Shown here: positions 1 through 8,272 of the stretch, piece by piece | Layout: every line of letters begins with the position of its first letter | Numbering within the stretch: the stretch's first letter is position 1 | NCBI GenBank assembly: GCA_964486555.1 | Contig: CAZANP010000012.1 | Span: 1-39,367 of the forward strand | Direction: 5' to 3' | From: 4484-232 sp964486555 | Lineage (GTDB): Bacteria > Thermotogota > Thermotogae > Thermotogales > Thermotogaceae | DNA length: 39,367 bases | Notes under the pieces: generated by a model | What the model saw: only the letters and a program-made list of their open reading frames with translations | The model's database searches: none | What the model was told of the DNA's origin: nothing | Program-made: the position numbers and the translations under genes

Positions 1-8
1 GGGATACC

Positions 9-809
9 ATGGCAAGGATTGAAAGAGCAAGAAAGGCTTTTTTAGAAGGAAACATAGAAGAAGCCAGGAGAGCACATGAGGATGAGGCCATAAAAGAGGA
101 ACCATGGCACAAGACGGAAGCTGGAAGATACATAGAACCCGCTGTCTATGGTGCCACCGATGGGATAATAACAACGTTTGCAGTTGTGGCAGGTGTTGCC
201 GGTGCGTCTTTGAGTCCAAAGATAGTACTGATACTTGGACTTGCGAATTTACTGGCAGATGGTTTTTCGATGGCCGTGGGAGATTACCTGTCAACGAAAT
301 CGAGGATCGACTACGAAAGATCCGAATGGAAGAGGGAAGAGTGGGAAGTGGAAAATTTCCCCGAGGCTGAGGAATTGGAGATGAGGGAGATATATAAAAG
401 AAAAGGTTTGAAAGAAGAGGATATAGACAAGATAATGGAAGTTCTGAAGAACAACAAGGATTTCTGGGTTGAAACCATGATGAAAGATGAACTTGGAATA
501 TTACCCGAGGATAACCAGTCGCCGTTTAAAAGTGCTTTCGTTACTTTCTTATCATTCGCCATAGCAGGTTTCATACCGCTTCTAGCTTACATCCTGTCCT
601 ACTTCATTCCCTTTTTTGCTACCAATCAGTTCCTGATAGCTTCCGTCATGACAGGAATAACCCTATTCCTGGTGGGAGCTCTGAGAGAAATGGTAACGGG
701 AGTGAAATGGTGGAAAGGTGGATTTGAAATGTTGGTGATAGGGAGTATCTCAGCTCTGGTAGCTTATTTCGTTGGATTTTTCCTCAGAAAGATTGTGGAG
801 GGTGTGTGA
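9..809 (+). CDS. VIT1/CCC1-family Fe2+/Mn2+ transporter
   Basis: This 266-residue membrane protein resembles the VIT1/CCC1 family, which exports Fe2+ or Mn2+ from the cytosol by proton antiport. After a charged N-terminal helix (about residues 1-40) comes the family's first membrane segment with the motif YGATDGIITTFAVVAG (about 47-62, Asp51), then a second segment with LLADGFSMAVGDYLS (81-95). A long Glu- and Lys-rich cytosolic part (about 96-165) matches the metal-binding domain between TM2 and TM3 in plant VIT1. Three more hydrophobic segments follow (about 176-198, 203-225 and 240-260), giving the five expected. The ATG lies 8 bases from the window edge, so its ribosome binding site and any operon partner upstream cannot be judged. 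About 100 bases separate it from frr, which probably has its own promoter. The choice of metal cannot be read from sequence. Confidence 0.85.
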   Translation: MARIERARKAFLEGNIEEARRAHEDEAIKEEPWHKTEAGRYIEPAVYGATDGIITTFAVVAGVAGASLSPKIVLILGLANLLADGFSMAVGDYLSTKSRIDYERSEWKREEWEVENFPEAEELEMREIYKRKGLKEEDIDKIMEVLKNNKDFWVETMMKDELGILPEDNQSPFKSAFVTFLSFAIAGFIPLLAYILSYFIPFFATNQFLIASVMTGITLFLVGALREMVTGVKWWKGGFEMLVIGSISALVAYFVGFFLRKIVEGV

Positions 810-846
810 AGAATCCTGCACCTCCCGAGCAGTTGGAAAAGCTATA

Positions 847-875
847 TTAGCTTCTTAACAGGAGTATAGTATAAT
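847..875 (+). promoter_or_regulatory. candidate promoter for the frr operon
   Basis: A perfect TATAAT (870-875) lies 17 bases after a weak -35-like TTAGCT (847-852). It sits in the roughly 100-base gap before frr, about 35 bases upstream of the frr ATG. The -10 match is good and the -35 match is poor, so this is only a candidate. Confidence 0.4.
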
Positions 876-910
876 CTTTGGAGAATCACAGTAAAAAGGG
901 AGGGGGAGCT

Positions 911-1468
911 ATGAAACATCCAATACTTAAAGAAGCTGAGCAGAGGATGAAGAAAAGTCTTTCAAAAATCGAAGATGATCTTAAAAAGATGAGAACGGGA
1001 AGGCCGTCTCCTGCAATATTGGAAGAGATAAAAGTTGATTATTATGGAGTTCCTACACCGATAAATCAGTTGGCTACGATAAGTATCGCGGAAGAGAGGG
1101 CTTTGATAATAAAACCTTGGGATAAGAGTACTCTCTCGGCTATGGAGAAAGCAATCCTTGCATCCGATCTGGGTTTGAATCCAATGAATGATGGGAACGT
1201 TATAAAGCTCATTTTCCCGACACCCACGATGGAACAAAGGCAAAAATGGGTCAAAAAAGCTAAAGAGATCGTTGAAGAAGGGAAAATAGCGGTGAGGAAT
1301 ATAAGAAGGGATGGCATGAAGAAAATAAAAGACATGGAAAAAGATGGCAAGATACCCGAAGATGATGCTAGAAGACTGGAAAAGGAACTTCAAAAGCTAA
1401 CAGATGATTATATAGAAAAGCTGGATGAACTCTTCGAGAAGAAAGAAAAGGAGATCATGGAATTCTGA
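911..1468 (+). CDS. frr: ribosome recycling factor
   Basis: Ribosome recycling factor splits post-termination ribosomes together with EF-G. The reading frame extends upstream to 878, but I place the start at the ATG at 911, which follows the purine-rich GGGAGGGGGAGCT and gives 185 residues, the usual length. Family hallmarks are the N-terminal KSLSKIEDDLKKMRTGRPSP, the VDYYGVPTPINQLA segment at the domain junction, and the C-terminal helix with VRNIRRDGMKKIKD. The stop shares one base with the uppS start (TGATG at 1466-1470), so the two are translationally coupled. It opens the operon frr-uppS-cdsA-alaS-clamp-like gene. Confidence 0.97.
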   Translation: MKHPILKEAEQRMKKSLSKIEDDLKKMRTGRPSPAILEEIKVDYYGVPTPINQLATISIAEERALIIKPWDKSTLSAMEKAILASDLGLNPMNDGNVIKLIFPTPTMEQRQKWVKKAKEIVEEGKIAVRNIRRDGMKKIKDMEKDGKIPEDDARRLEKELQKLTDDYIEKLDELFEKKEKEIMEF

Positions 1469-2151
1469 TGAGAGTTCCAAATCACGTTGCGATAATAATG
1501 GATGGAAATGGTAGATGGGCCAGGAGAAAGGGACTACCAAGGGTAGAAGGGCACAGAAAAGGCGCAGAAGTTGTGGAGAACGTTGTTAGGTGGTCTGCAG
1601 AGTTTGGGATAAAATACTTAACTCTCTACACCTTTTCAACGGAGAACTGGAGGAGGCCAAAGGAAGAGATCGAATTTCTGTTCTCGCTCCTTGTTGAAAA
1701 GCTCGAAACCAAGGTGCCGGAACTCATCAAAGAAAACGTAAGGCTCAGATTCATGGGTAGATTGGAAGATCTCCCAGAGAAATTGAAAAATAAATGTAGA
1801 GAAGCGGAAGAGATGACAAAGTCAAACGATGGATTGAATCTCATAATTGCTCTAAACTATGGAGGAAGAGCGGAGATCGTAGATGCTGTCGAGAGGATCT
1901 TAAGAGAAGGGGCAACCGAAGTGAACGAAGAAGGCTTTAGGAAGTACCTGTACTTGCCAGATGTCCCAGATCCGGATTTGATAATAAGAACATCTGGTGA
2001 GATGAGATTGAGTAACTTTCTCCTCTGGCAATCCGCGTACAGCGAGCTCTATTTCACAGAGAAGCTTTGGCCGGATTTCACAAAAGATGATTTCATAAAG
2101 GCCCTGGAGGACTATTCGAAAAGGGAAAGAAGATTTGGGGGGGTAACATGA
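1468..2151 (+). CDS. uppS: undecaprenyl diphosphate synthase (cis-prenyltransferase)
   Basis: The product condenses isopentenyl diphosphate units onto farnesyl diphosphate to build the C55 carrier lipid for peptidoglycan and surface glycans. Conserved regions are IIMDGNGRWARRKG with the catalytic Asp at residue 12, LTLYTFSTENWRRP, LNLIIALNYGGRAEI, and DLIIRTSGEMRLSNFLLWQ followed by YSELYFTEKLWPDF, all diagnostic of the cis-prenyltransferase family. At 227 residues it is slightly shorter than the E. coli enzyme. It overlaps frr by one base and cdsA by four (ATGA), so it depends on coupled translation. Confidence 0.97.
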   Translation: MRVPNHVAIIMDGNGRWARRKGLPRVEGHRKGAEVVENVVRWSAEFGIKYLTLYTFSTENWRRPKEEIEFLFSLLVEKLETKVPELIKENVRLRFMGRLEDLPEKLKNKCREAEEMTKSNDGLNLIIALNYGGRAEIVDAVERILREGATEVNEEGFRKYLYLPDVPDPDLIIRTSGEMRLSNFLLWQSAYSELYFTEKLWPDFTKDDFIKALEDYSKRERRFGGVT

Positions 2152-2963
2152 AAGATGATCTGAAAACACGTTTGATAACCGCTTTTTCTATATTTCCATT
2201 CGTTGTTCTGTGTTTTATCAGTTACAAAAGCCTTGTAGGACTCGTCTCAACTGTTGTTCTTCTTGCAGGATATGAACTCCTCACCATGAAGTTCAAAGAT
2301 TACATGAGGTTTTTCTACCTGGGATTGTTGGTTTCCTATCCGATACTTTACGGTTTGTTTTTTTTAAAGGAACCTTACATCGTGATATTGTCCCTTTTTC
2401 TGATCAGTTCAGTGGTAACGATAATCTATATCAAAGACACTTCAATTATTCTCGATAGGATTGTCTACCCTATATTCGGTTTGGTATACGTTTCAGGTGC
2501 TCTTTCATTTTTCATGCCCATTTACAAAGAGTTTGGGGCAGCCAACGCTCTTCTCACACTAACGGCTGTCTGGATCTTCGATACTTCCGCGTACTTCACT
2601 GGCATGAAATTTGGAAGAATCAGGATCTCTCCAAAATACAGTCCTAAAAAGAGTTTGGAAGGTGTTCTGGGAGGATTTCTTGGGACTTTAGCTTTTTCCG
2701 TGATTTACAAAATAATAGCCGAAAATTTTTTCAAGAGCTGGGTCATATCTTACCAAGAACTTCTCTTCTTCTCATTGATCGTCTCGGTTATGGGAACTTT
2801 GGGAGACATCTTCGAATCCGCTATAAAAAGATCTTTCGGTTTGAAGGATTCCGGAAGTGTCTTACCCGGTCATGGAGGAATGCTCGATAGAATAGATGGA
2901 CTGTTGTTCGTCGCGCCGGTTGTTTATATCATGCTCAAAGTCCTGAAAGGAGGGATCATGTGA
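2148..2963 (+). CDS. cdsA: phosphatidate cytidylyltransferase
   Basis: This integral membrane enzyme makes CDP-diacylglycerol from CTP and phosphatidic acid, the branch point for phospholipids. The sequence is strongly hydrophobic with about seven or eight membrane segments. Near the C terminus it carries the CdsA signature almost perfectly: SAIKRSFGLKDSGSVLPGHG followed by GMLDRIDGL. The ATG overlaps the uppS stop as ATGA and follows a G-rich ribosome binding site inside uppS. Its own stop overlaps the GTG start of alaS. Confidence 0.95.
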   Translation: MKDDLKTRLITAFSIFPFVVLCFISYKSLVGLVSTVVLLAGYELLTMKFKDYMRFFYLGLLVSYPILYGLFFLKEPYIVILSLFLISSVVTIIYIKDTSIILDRIVYPIFGLVYVSGALSFFMPIYKEFGAANALLTLTAVWIFDTSAYFTGMKFGRIRISPKYSPKKSLEGVLGGFLGTLAFSVIYKIIAENFFKSWVISYQELLFFSLIVSVMGTLGDIFESAIKRSFGLKDSGSVLPGHGGMLDRIDGLLFVAPVVYIMLKVLKGGIM

Positions 2964-5581
2964 GATATATGAGTTCGGATGATATAAGAAGGTCTTTCCT
3001 CGAATTTTTCGAGAAAAAAGGGCACAAGATCCTGCCGAGTGCTTCCCTCATACCGGATGATCCTCAACTTCTATTCACGGTCGCTGGTATGGTACCTTTC
3101 AAGCCCATATTCTGGGGAAAAGTGGAACCGGTCTACACCAGGATAGCAACCTGTCAGAAATGCTTGAGAACCGTTGATATAGAGAACGTTGGGAAAACCC
3201 CAAGGCACCACACTTTTTTTGAGATGCTTGGAAATTTCTCCTTCGGCGATTATTTCAAAGAGGAAGCCATAACATGGGCCTGGGAATATGTAACTCAGGT
3301 TCTAGGGGTTCCCGAAGAAAAACTGTGGGTATCGGTTTACGAAGAAGACGAAGAAGCTTATAGGATCTGGAGGGAGGTCGTTGGTGTTCCATCTAGCAGA
3401 ATCGTGAAAATGGGAAAAGAAGACAATTTCTGGGGGCCGGCAGGACCTACCGGTCCCTGTGGGCCTGACACGGAGATATTCTACGACACGGGTGTGAGTG
3501 AAGGATGTCCCCAAGGGGAAGAATGCACTCCTGCAAATTCTGAAGGGAGATTCGTTGAGATATGGAACCTTGTTTTCACAGAGTACTACCAGGATGAGGA
3601 AGGGAAGCTTCATCCACTCCCAAGGAAAAATATAGACACAGGGGCGGGCCTCGAAAGGATCGCTGCGATGATGCAAGGAGTGTACAGCAACTTCGAAACG
3701 GATCTCTTCAAACCTATCATAGAAGAGATTGAAAATACAACAGGTGTTCAATATGGTCAGAGCAAAGAAAATGACATTTCCATAAGAGTCATAGCAGATC
3801 ACATAAGAGCCATCACGTTTTTGATAAGTGATGGGGTGTTCCCATCGAACGAAGGAAGGGGGTATGTGCTCAGAAGGATAATAAGGAGAGCTTTGAGGCA
3901 TGGAGTCCTTCTCGGTATGAAAGGGCCCTTCCTCCACAAACTGGTATCAGCGGTCGTTGAAAAAATGGGAAAGGTGTACAGAGAAATCGTGGAAAAGAAA
4001 GAGCTAGTGAAAGAGGTTTTGAAAGGGGAAGAAGAAAGATTTCTGAAGACGGTGGAGCAGGGTTTGAACATTCTGGAAAAGATTATAGAAAGGTGTGGGG
4101 GTGTGATTTCAGGGGCGGATGCTTTCAAGCTATACGACACTTATGGTTTCCCCCTTGAACTCACGATGGAAATAGCAAAGGAAAAAAAGGTGAGTGTGGA
4201 TGTGGAAGGTTTTGAAAATCTCATGAGAAAGCAGAAAGAAAGAGCAAGGAAAGCTTTGGGAACAAGGGAATTTTTCAAGAAGAGTGAGGTTTTCGATTAT
4301 ATTTCAAAAGAAGTGAAAACCGTCTTTACCGGTTATGAAAGATTAGAGGATGAAGGAAACGTCTTCTATGTCTTGAGAGAAGGGGATATCGTGAATTCCC
4401 TTAAAGTGGGAGAAGAAGGAGAGGTCGTGATCGATAAGACGCCTTTCTATGCAGAAAAAGGAGGACAGGTCGCGGATACTGGGGAACTAAAGTGGAATGG
4501 TGGGAAAGCTCGTGTCGTGGATACCTTCGAGGCGGTAGAAGGTTTGATAGTTCATAGAGTGGTTGTGGATGAGGGTATCTTGAAACCGAAAATAAAGGTA
4601 AAGCTTGTAGTGGATGAAGAAAGAAGAAAAGCTATCATGAGGAATCATACAGCCACTCACCTTCTCCATGCAGCTCTGAGAAGAGTTCTGGGAGAGCACG
4701 TGAAACAATCCGGATCTCTCGTTGAATCCTTTCGCCTAAGATTCGATTTCACGCATTACAAGGCGTTATCTCCAGATGAGCTGGAAAGGGTAGAAGACAT
4801 GGTGAACGATGTTATAATGCGTGCAATACCGGTTGAAGTTGAGTACAAAAGTTACGATGAAGCCGTTAAAGAAGGAGCGATCGCCTTGTTCAACGAAAAG
4901 TATGGTGACGTCGTCAGAGTAGTGAAAATAGATGATTTCAGTGAGGAGTTATGTGGAGGAACTCACGTTTCGAACACGGGAGAGATAGGCCTTTTCAAGA
5001 TACTCTCAGAAAGTTCCATATCCGCCGGTGTTAGAAGGATAGAAGCTACCACTGGATTCAACGTTTTAAAGCTTTTGCGAAGAGAGGACCAGCTTTTAAA
5101 CGAACTCAAAAAAATGCTGGAATCCAGTGAGGATCAATTAATAGAAAAGGTTAAAAGCATGAAAGAAGAGATCAAGAGATTGGAAAAGAAGGTGAAGGAC
5201 ATATTGTCAGGAGAGGTATCAACGAGGGTGGAAGACGTTGTGAAGAACAAAAGAGAAATAAATGGTATACCGGTGTTCTATGAAATTTTTGAAGATGTTC
5301 CCATAGAATCTTTGAGAAACTTGGCCGATAACGTGGTGAAAGCTGTGAAAGATGGCGTAGTTATACTGTTTTCGAAATCTCAAGGGAGAGTCTCGGTAAT
5401 TGTCAAAGTGTCTGGTAGCGCGAAGGAGAAGTTAAAAGCCAAAGACGTAGCCCAAAGAATCGCCAGATTCCTGGAAGGAGGAGGAGGAGGTAGAGAGGAC
5501 TTCGCACAAGCTGGAGGTAAAAGGCCCGAGAACATAGGGAAGATCATGGAGAGTCTCGATGATATTATCACCGGTAGGTGA
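2960..5581 (+). CDS. alaS: alanyl-tRNA synthetase
   Basis: AlaRS charges tRNA-Ala and edits mischarged Ser and Gly. All domains are present. The class II catalytic core starts with FLEFFEKKGHKILPSASLIP and includes PRHHTFFEMLGNFSFGDYF and GPAGPTGPCGPDTE. The editing domain has zinc-binding HTATH (about 563-567) and CGGTH (from about 665). A coiled C-terminal region follows, ending in the C-Ala domain with GGGGGGREDFAQAGGK. I chose the GTG at 2960 because AAAGGAGGG (2946-2954) sits 5 bases upstream, and because Thermotoga AlaRS proteins also begin MRYM. The alternative ATG at 2969 would have 14-base spacing. It overlaps cdsA by GTGA. Confidence 0.97.
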   Translation: MRYMSSDDIRRSFLEFFEKKGHKILPSASLIPDDPQLLFTVAGMVPFKPIFWGKVEPVYTRIATCQKCLRTVDIENVGKTPRHHTFFEMLGNFSFGDYFKEEAITWAWEYVTQVLGVPEEKLWVSVYEEDEEAYRIWREVVGVPSSRIVKMGKEDNFWGPAGPTGPCGPDTEIFYDTGVSEGCPQGEECTPANSEGRFVEIWNLVFTEYYQDEEGKLHPLPRKNIDTGAGLERIAAMMQGVYSNFETDLFKPIIEEIENTTGVQYGQSKENDISIRVIADHIRAITFLISDGVFPSNEGRGYVLRRIIRRALRHGVLLGMKGPFLHKLVSAVVEKMGKVYREIVEKKELVKEVLKGEEERFLKTVEQGLNILEKIIERCGGVISGADAFKLYDTYGFPLELTMEIAKEKKVSVDVEGFENLMRKQKERARKALGTREFFKKSEVFDYISKEVKTVFTGYERLEDEGNVFYVLREGDIVNSLKVGEEGEVVIDKTPFYAEKGGQVADTGELKWNGGKARVVDTFEAVEGLIVHRVVVDEGILKPKIKVKLVVDEERRKAIMRNHTATHLLHAALRRVLGEHVKQSGSLVESFRLRFDFTHYKALSPDELERVEDMVNDVIMRAIPVEVEYKSYDEAVKEGAIALFNEKYGDVVRVVKIDDFSEELCGGTHVSNTGEIGLFKILSESSISAGVRRIEATTGFNVLKLLRREDQLLNELKKMLESSEDQLIEKVKSMKEEIKRLEKKVKDILSGEVSTRVEDVVKNKREINGIPVFYEIFEDVPIESLRNLADNVVKAVKDGVVILFSKSQGRVSVIVKVSGSAKEKLKAKDVAQRIARFLEGGGGGREDFAQAGGKRPENIGKIMESLDDIITGR

Positions 5582-5589
5582 CTTTTTGG

Positions 5590-6633
5590 ATGATAGCGAT
5601 TGATGCTTCAGCTTTCAAGAAAATGCTGATCCTGTGTGACAAACTTTGTGGAACGGTTGAACCTTCTCTGAGATACATCAGTTTTTACCACAGAGATGGA
5701 CTCAGAATGATGACAAGTGATGGATGCGCTAGGTTAGAAATATTCGTAGGGTTCTCCAATCCTTTCGTCGGTGTTTACAACGTTCCCATAGATCTTCTTA
5801 AGGTGTTTCTATCAGACATCAAAGGAGAAGACGTTGTCATGAATTTTGAAGAGTATTCCGTCATTTTCCGGACAGGTAACGAAATCATGAGGATAAAGAC
5901 AAAACCTTTAGAAAAACTGCCTGAAAAAGTGGTGTTTGAACATCTCTGTTCTGTTGGAAAGAACGATTTCGGAGATGCTGTAAATTTCACGAGTTCGATA
6001 CTGGATGAAGGGGAGTTTCTTGGAATCCATTTAGAAGAGAATGCGATAATAACGTATGGTTCAACCTCCGATTTACTAGCGGTTTATTTCGTCCCTACAT
6101 TCTCTAAAAACACTTTTTCTATAAGGATTCCGTACACAACAGCAAGACATGTTTACAAATTTTTGGAACATTGCGATGATTTTGAACTCAACCTCGGAGA
6201 TTTTTTTGGGAATCTGGTGATAAAGCTTCAATATATGACTCTCGATATATGCGGTGAGATGGTGCCGAGAGAAGAGATCGAAAAGCTGAAAAAAATCATC
6301 AATGAGGAATCTTTGGACAGATTGGAAGCGCGTGTTGATATCTTCTCAAGATTCATAAGGAAGGCTTCCGGTATAACCACAAGAGGTATGAGGATGGAGA
6401 TCTCAAGATTAGGAGATACCCTTAGATTTTCCGCCAGAAGCCAAGGGGTTCAGTATTCAGCGGATATAATCGCGAAAGAAGGGAAAGCCTTTAAGGTTTC
6501 TTTTTCACCTCATAAGATGAGGAGTGCTTTATCCAGGATGAAAACGAAAAAAGTATATTTGGATATAACGACGAATTATCTTAAGATCTCAAATGTTTCT
6601 GGATCTAAGATCGTTTTCATACCTCTCTCGTGA
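5590..6633 (+). CDS. putative DNA polymerase III beta-clamp-like protein
   Basis: I read this 347-residue protein as a divergent relative of the DnaN sliding clamp. Length and layout fit three clamp repeats: an N-terminal IDASAFKKML, a middle domain with IPYTTARHVYKFLE, and a C-terminal domain with FKVSFSPHKMRSALSRM and a terminal IVFIPLS. These resemble the DnaN elements around 'FNPKYLLDAL' and the final '(Y)VIMPMR'. Identity to real clamps looks low, so this is fold-level pattern recognition. The frame opens at GTG 5578 overlapping the alaS stop, but the ATG at 5590 is better spaced from AGGTGA (5576-5581). It is the last gene of the frr operon, and its 3' end overlaps the convergent gene by 17 bases. 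It could instead be an unrelated beta-rich protein. Confidence 0.55.
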   Translation: MIAIDASAFKKMLILCDKLCGTVEPSLRYISFYHRDGLRMMTSDGCARLEIFVGFSNPFVGVYNVPIDLLKVFLSDIKGEDVVMNFEEYSVIFRTGNEIMRIKTKPLEKLPEKVVFEHLCSVGKNDFGDAVNFTSSILDEGEFLGIHLEENAIITYGSTSDLLAVYFVPTFSKNTFSIRIPYTTARHVYKFLEHCDDFELNLGDFFGNLVIKLQYMTLDICGEMVPREEIEKLKKIINEESLDRLEARVDIFSRFIRKASGITTRGMRMEISRLGDTLRFSARSQGVQYSADIIAKEGKAFKVSFSPHKMRSALSRMKTKKVYLDITTNYLKISNVSGSKIVFIPLS

Positions 6634-8101
6634 TGCTTTCGCATAGAAATTGCCTGACAAGTTCTCTTTCCTTCGTTCTCTCAAAGCAGTAGATGGCGGT
6701 TCTGTAACTTCTGTACCGAATACGATTCCTTATGTAGATGTCTATTAATCTTCTGATGCGCTCATCCACTTGGAAGTATCTCTCCATAAATCTTTCTCTC
6801 TCATCTTTTCTCATCATCTTTAAAAACTTTTCAACCAATTCTTTCCGTGCTTTTTCAACAGAACTTTCGAAATTTGAAATTCTCGAGAGAAACCGCAAAC
6901 CCTCTGTGAACTTTGATAATCTCTTTTTCAATTCTTCAGGATCCAAATTGAAGAGTTTTGTGGCCCAGGTACCCTTTATTCTATCTCGTTTTAGCATAGA
7001 CGAATAAACAACAAAGAATTTTTCTTTAGTCACCACAGCACTTTTGGCGGTTTCTTCCAGTATTTTCCTGGAGAATTCCTTTAAAAACGGTTCAGGAAGA
7101 TCAGGAGACCATTCCAAACCTTTTAGTAGTTTACCTATGGTTTCTCCTTTTATCCTCTTTCGATTTCCTTTTGTCACGAGATAAAGCTCTGTTCTAGAAA
7201 CTCCATACATTTTTGATGTTTTATAGAAAGGTCTGAAGTTCTTCTCTATGAAACGTCTGGTTTTCCTATCGACATGGTATTCTTTCTCTGATGGGATGAA
7301 AACCTTTGCTTCTTCCACTAACTTACTGTTCTTTGTAGTATCCAATATGTTCATAGCGGTTAAAAGTATTTTTCTATCCTTCGTTATTTTCTGCACGTTG
7401 AACATCGTATCGAATATGTAGTAGAATCTTTCAAGGTTTTCATAATATCGCCCAACAGTGTACAAAGCTTCCCCTACCAATCTCAATGAAATTAGTGGAT
7501 GGTAATTCTTCAAATACCAGGCTAGCAAATTGTAGGAGAAGATTATGGAGTGTATCCTTTTCTCTCTCTTGGCTATCTTACAAGCCATTAAGATATGTTT
7601 TAGCCCATCCCTAGTGTTTTCCCTGGATATCAATTGTCTACCGAGTGCCGTGTGGTAATAGATGCTCAAGGGATCTGTAAGATACAGCGAGGATCGAAAC
7701 TTTCCAAAACAATTCTCAGCACTTTCTGTTCTGAGACAGAAGTTTATGAGGAAGGAAAAAACGAGTTTTCTCGCTTTTTCTGGTACGCTTTCATAATTCT
7801 TTCTCAAAAAATCGTAGATCTTTTTCGCTCTCTGATAGTGTTTCATAGCCCTATGTATGTTCATCAATTCGGCCATGGCGATGTATTTTATGGTTTTGCT
7901 TTTTGCAAGATCTATCGATCTCTCAAAGTCGATCATAGCTTTTTCTCGTTCCAGATCCCATCTCCTCTTTAAACCCCTGAGAAAGTAAAAAAGTGCCAAG
8001 GAGTTGCTATCCTTTTTTGCTTTCAGCTCCTCCAGAAACATATTCACATAAGGCAGAGCAAATGAACCTTGTTTTTCCAGAATAGTTAGAATGTCGCTCA
8101 T
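6617..8101 (-). CDS. TPR-like helical protein with embedded HTH, unknown function
   Basis: I do not recognise a named family for this 494-residue protein. The first roughly 270 residues are helical and resemble degenerate tetratricopeptide repeats, for example ERSIDLAKSKTIKYIAMAEL and QRAKKIYDFLRKN. Residues about 292-331 contain MYGVSRTELYLVTKGNRKRI, spaced like an XRE/Cro helix-turn-helix (GVSRTELYLVTKG resembles 'GVSRSTLSRIERG'). The C terminus is basic and helical, rich in Arg, Lys and Glu. No membrane segment or signal peptide is visible. A TPR-plus-HTH layout suggests a regulator or scaffold, but that is inference. The ATG has no recognisable ribosome binding site and lies right at the expected transcription start of a near-consensus promoter, so its mRNA is probably leaderless. 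Confidence 0.6.
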   Translation of the reverse strand: MSDILTILEKQGSFALPYVNMFLEELKAKKDSNSLALFYFLRGLKRRWDLEREKAMIDFERSIDLAKSKTIKYIAMAELMNIHRAMKHYQRAKKIYDFLRKNYESVPEKARKLVFSFLINFCLRTESAENCFGKFRSSLYLTDPLSIYYHTALGRQLISRENTRDGLKHILMACKIAKREKRIHSIIFSYNLLAWYLKNYHPLISLRLVGEALYTVGRYYENLERFYYIFDTMFNVQKITKDRKILLTAMNILDTTKNSKLVEEAKVFIPSEKEYHVDRKTRRFIEKNFRPFYKTSKMYGVSRTELYLVTKGNRKRIKGETIGKLLKGLEWSPDLPEPFLKEFSRKILEETAKSAVVTKEKFFVVYSSMLKRDRIKGTWATKLFNLDPEELKKRLSKFTEGLRFLSRISNFESSVEKARKELVEKFLKMMRKDERERFMERYFQVDERIRRLIDIYIRNRIRYRSYRTAIYCFERTKERELVRQFLCESITREV

Positions 8102-8108
8102 ACAGGTA

Positions 8109-8137
8109 ATTATAAGCTTTTAACTGTTCACTTACAA
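8109..8137 (-). promoter_or_regulatory. strong candidate promoter giving a leaderless mRNA
   Basis: On the minus strand TTGTAA (plus positions 8132-8137) is followed after exactly 17 bases by a perfect TATAAT (8109-8114). Only seven bases separate the -10 box from the ATG at 8101, so initiation would fall at or next to the start codon. The lack of any Shine-Dalgarno sequence upstream of that ATG fits. Confidence 0.6.
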
Positions 8138-8272
8138 CTACATTTTTACAAAAATTCTCTCACGAACTTTTTTCATAATGCGAGAAAACCGTTTATAAAC
8201 GTTATTCCTTTTTTACAAAAGTTGATTTTCAGAATAATTGGTTAAAACTAAGATTCGAGGAGATGATGATAC

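Noticed and set aside
839..853. AAGCT/AGCTT stem-loop after the metal transporter gene as a terminator
   Set aside because: Only five base pairs and no T-tract follows, so it does not qualify as a Rho-independent terminator.
3302..3937. Minus-strand open frame of 211 codons inside alaS
   Set aside because: The opposite strand encodes a conserved AlaRS region; no ribosome binding site or family similarity.
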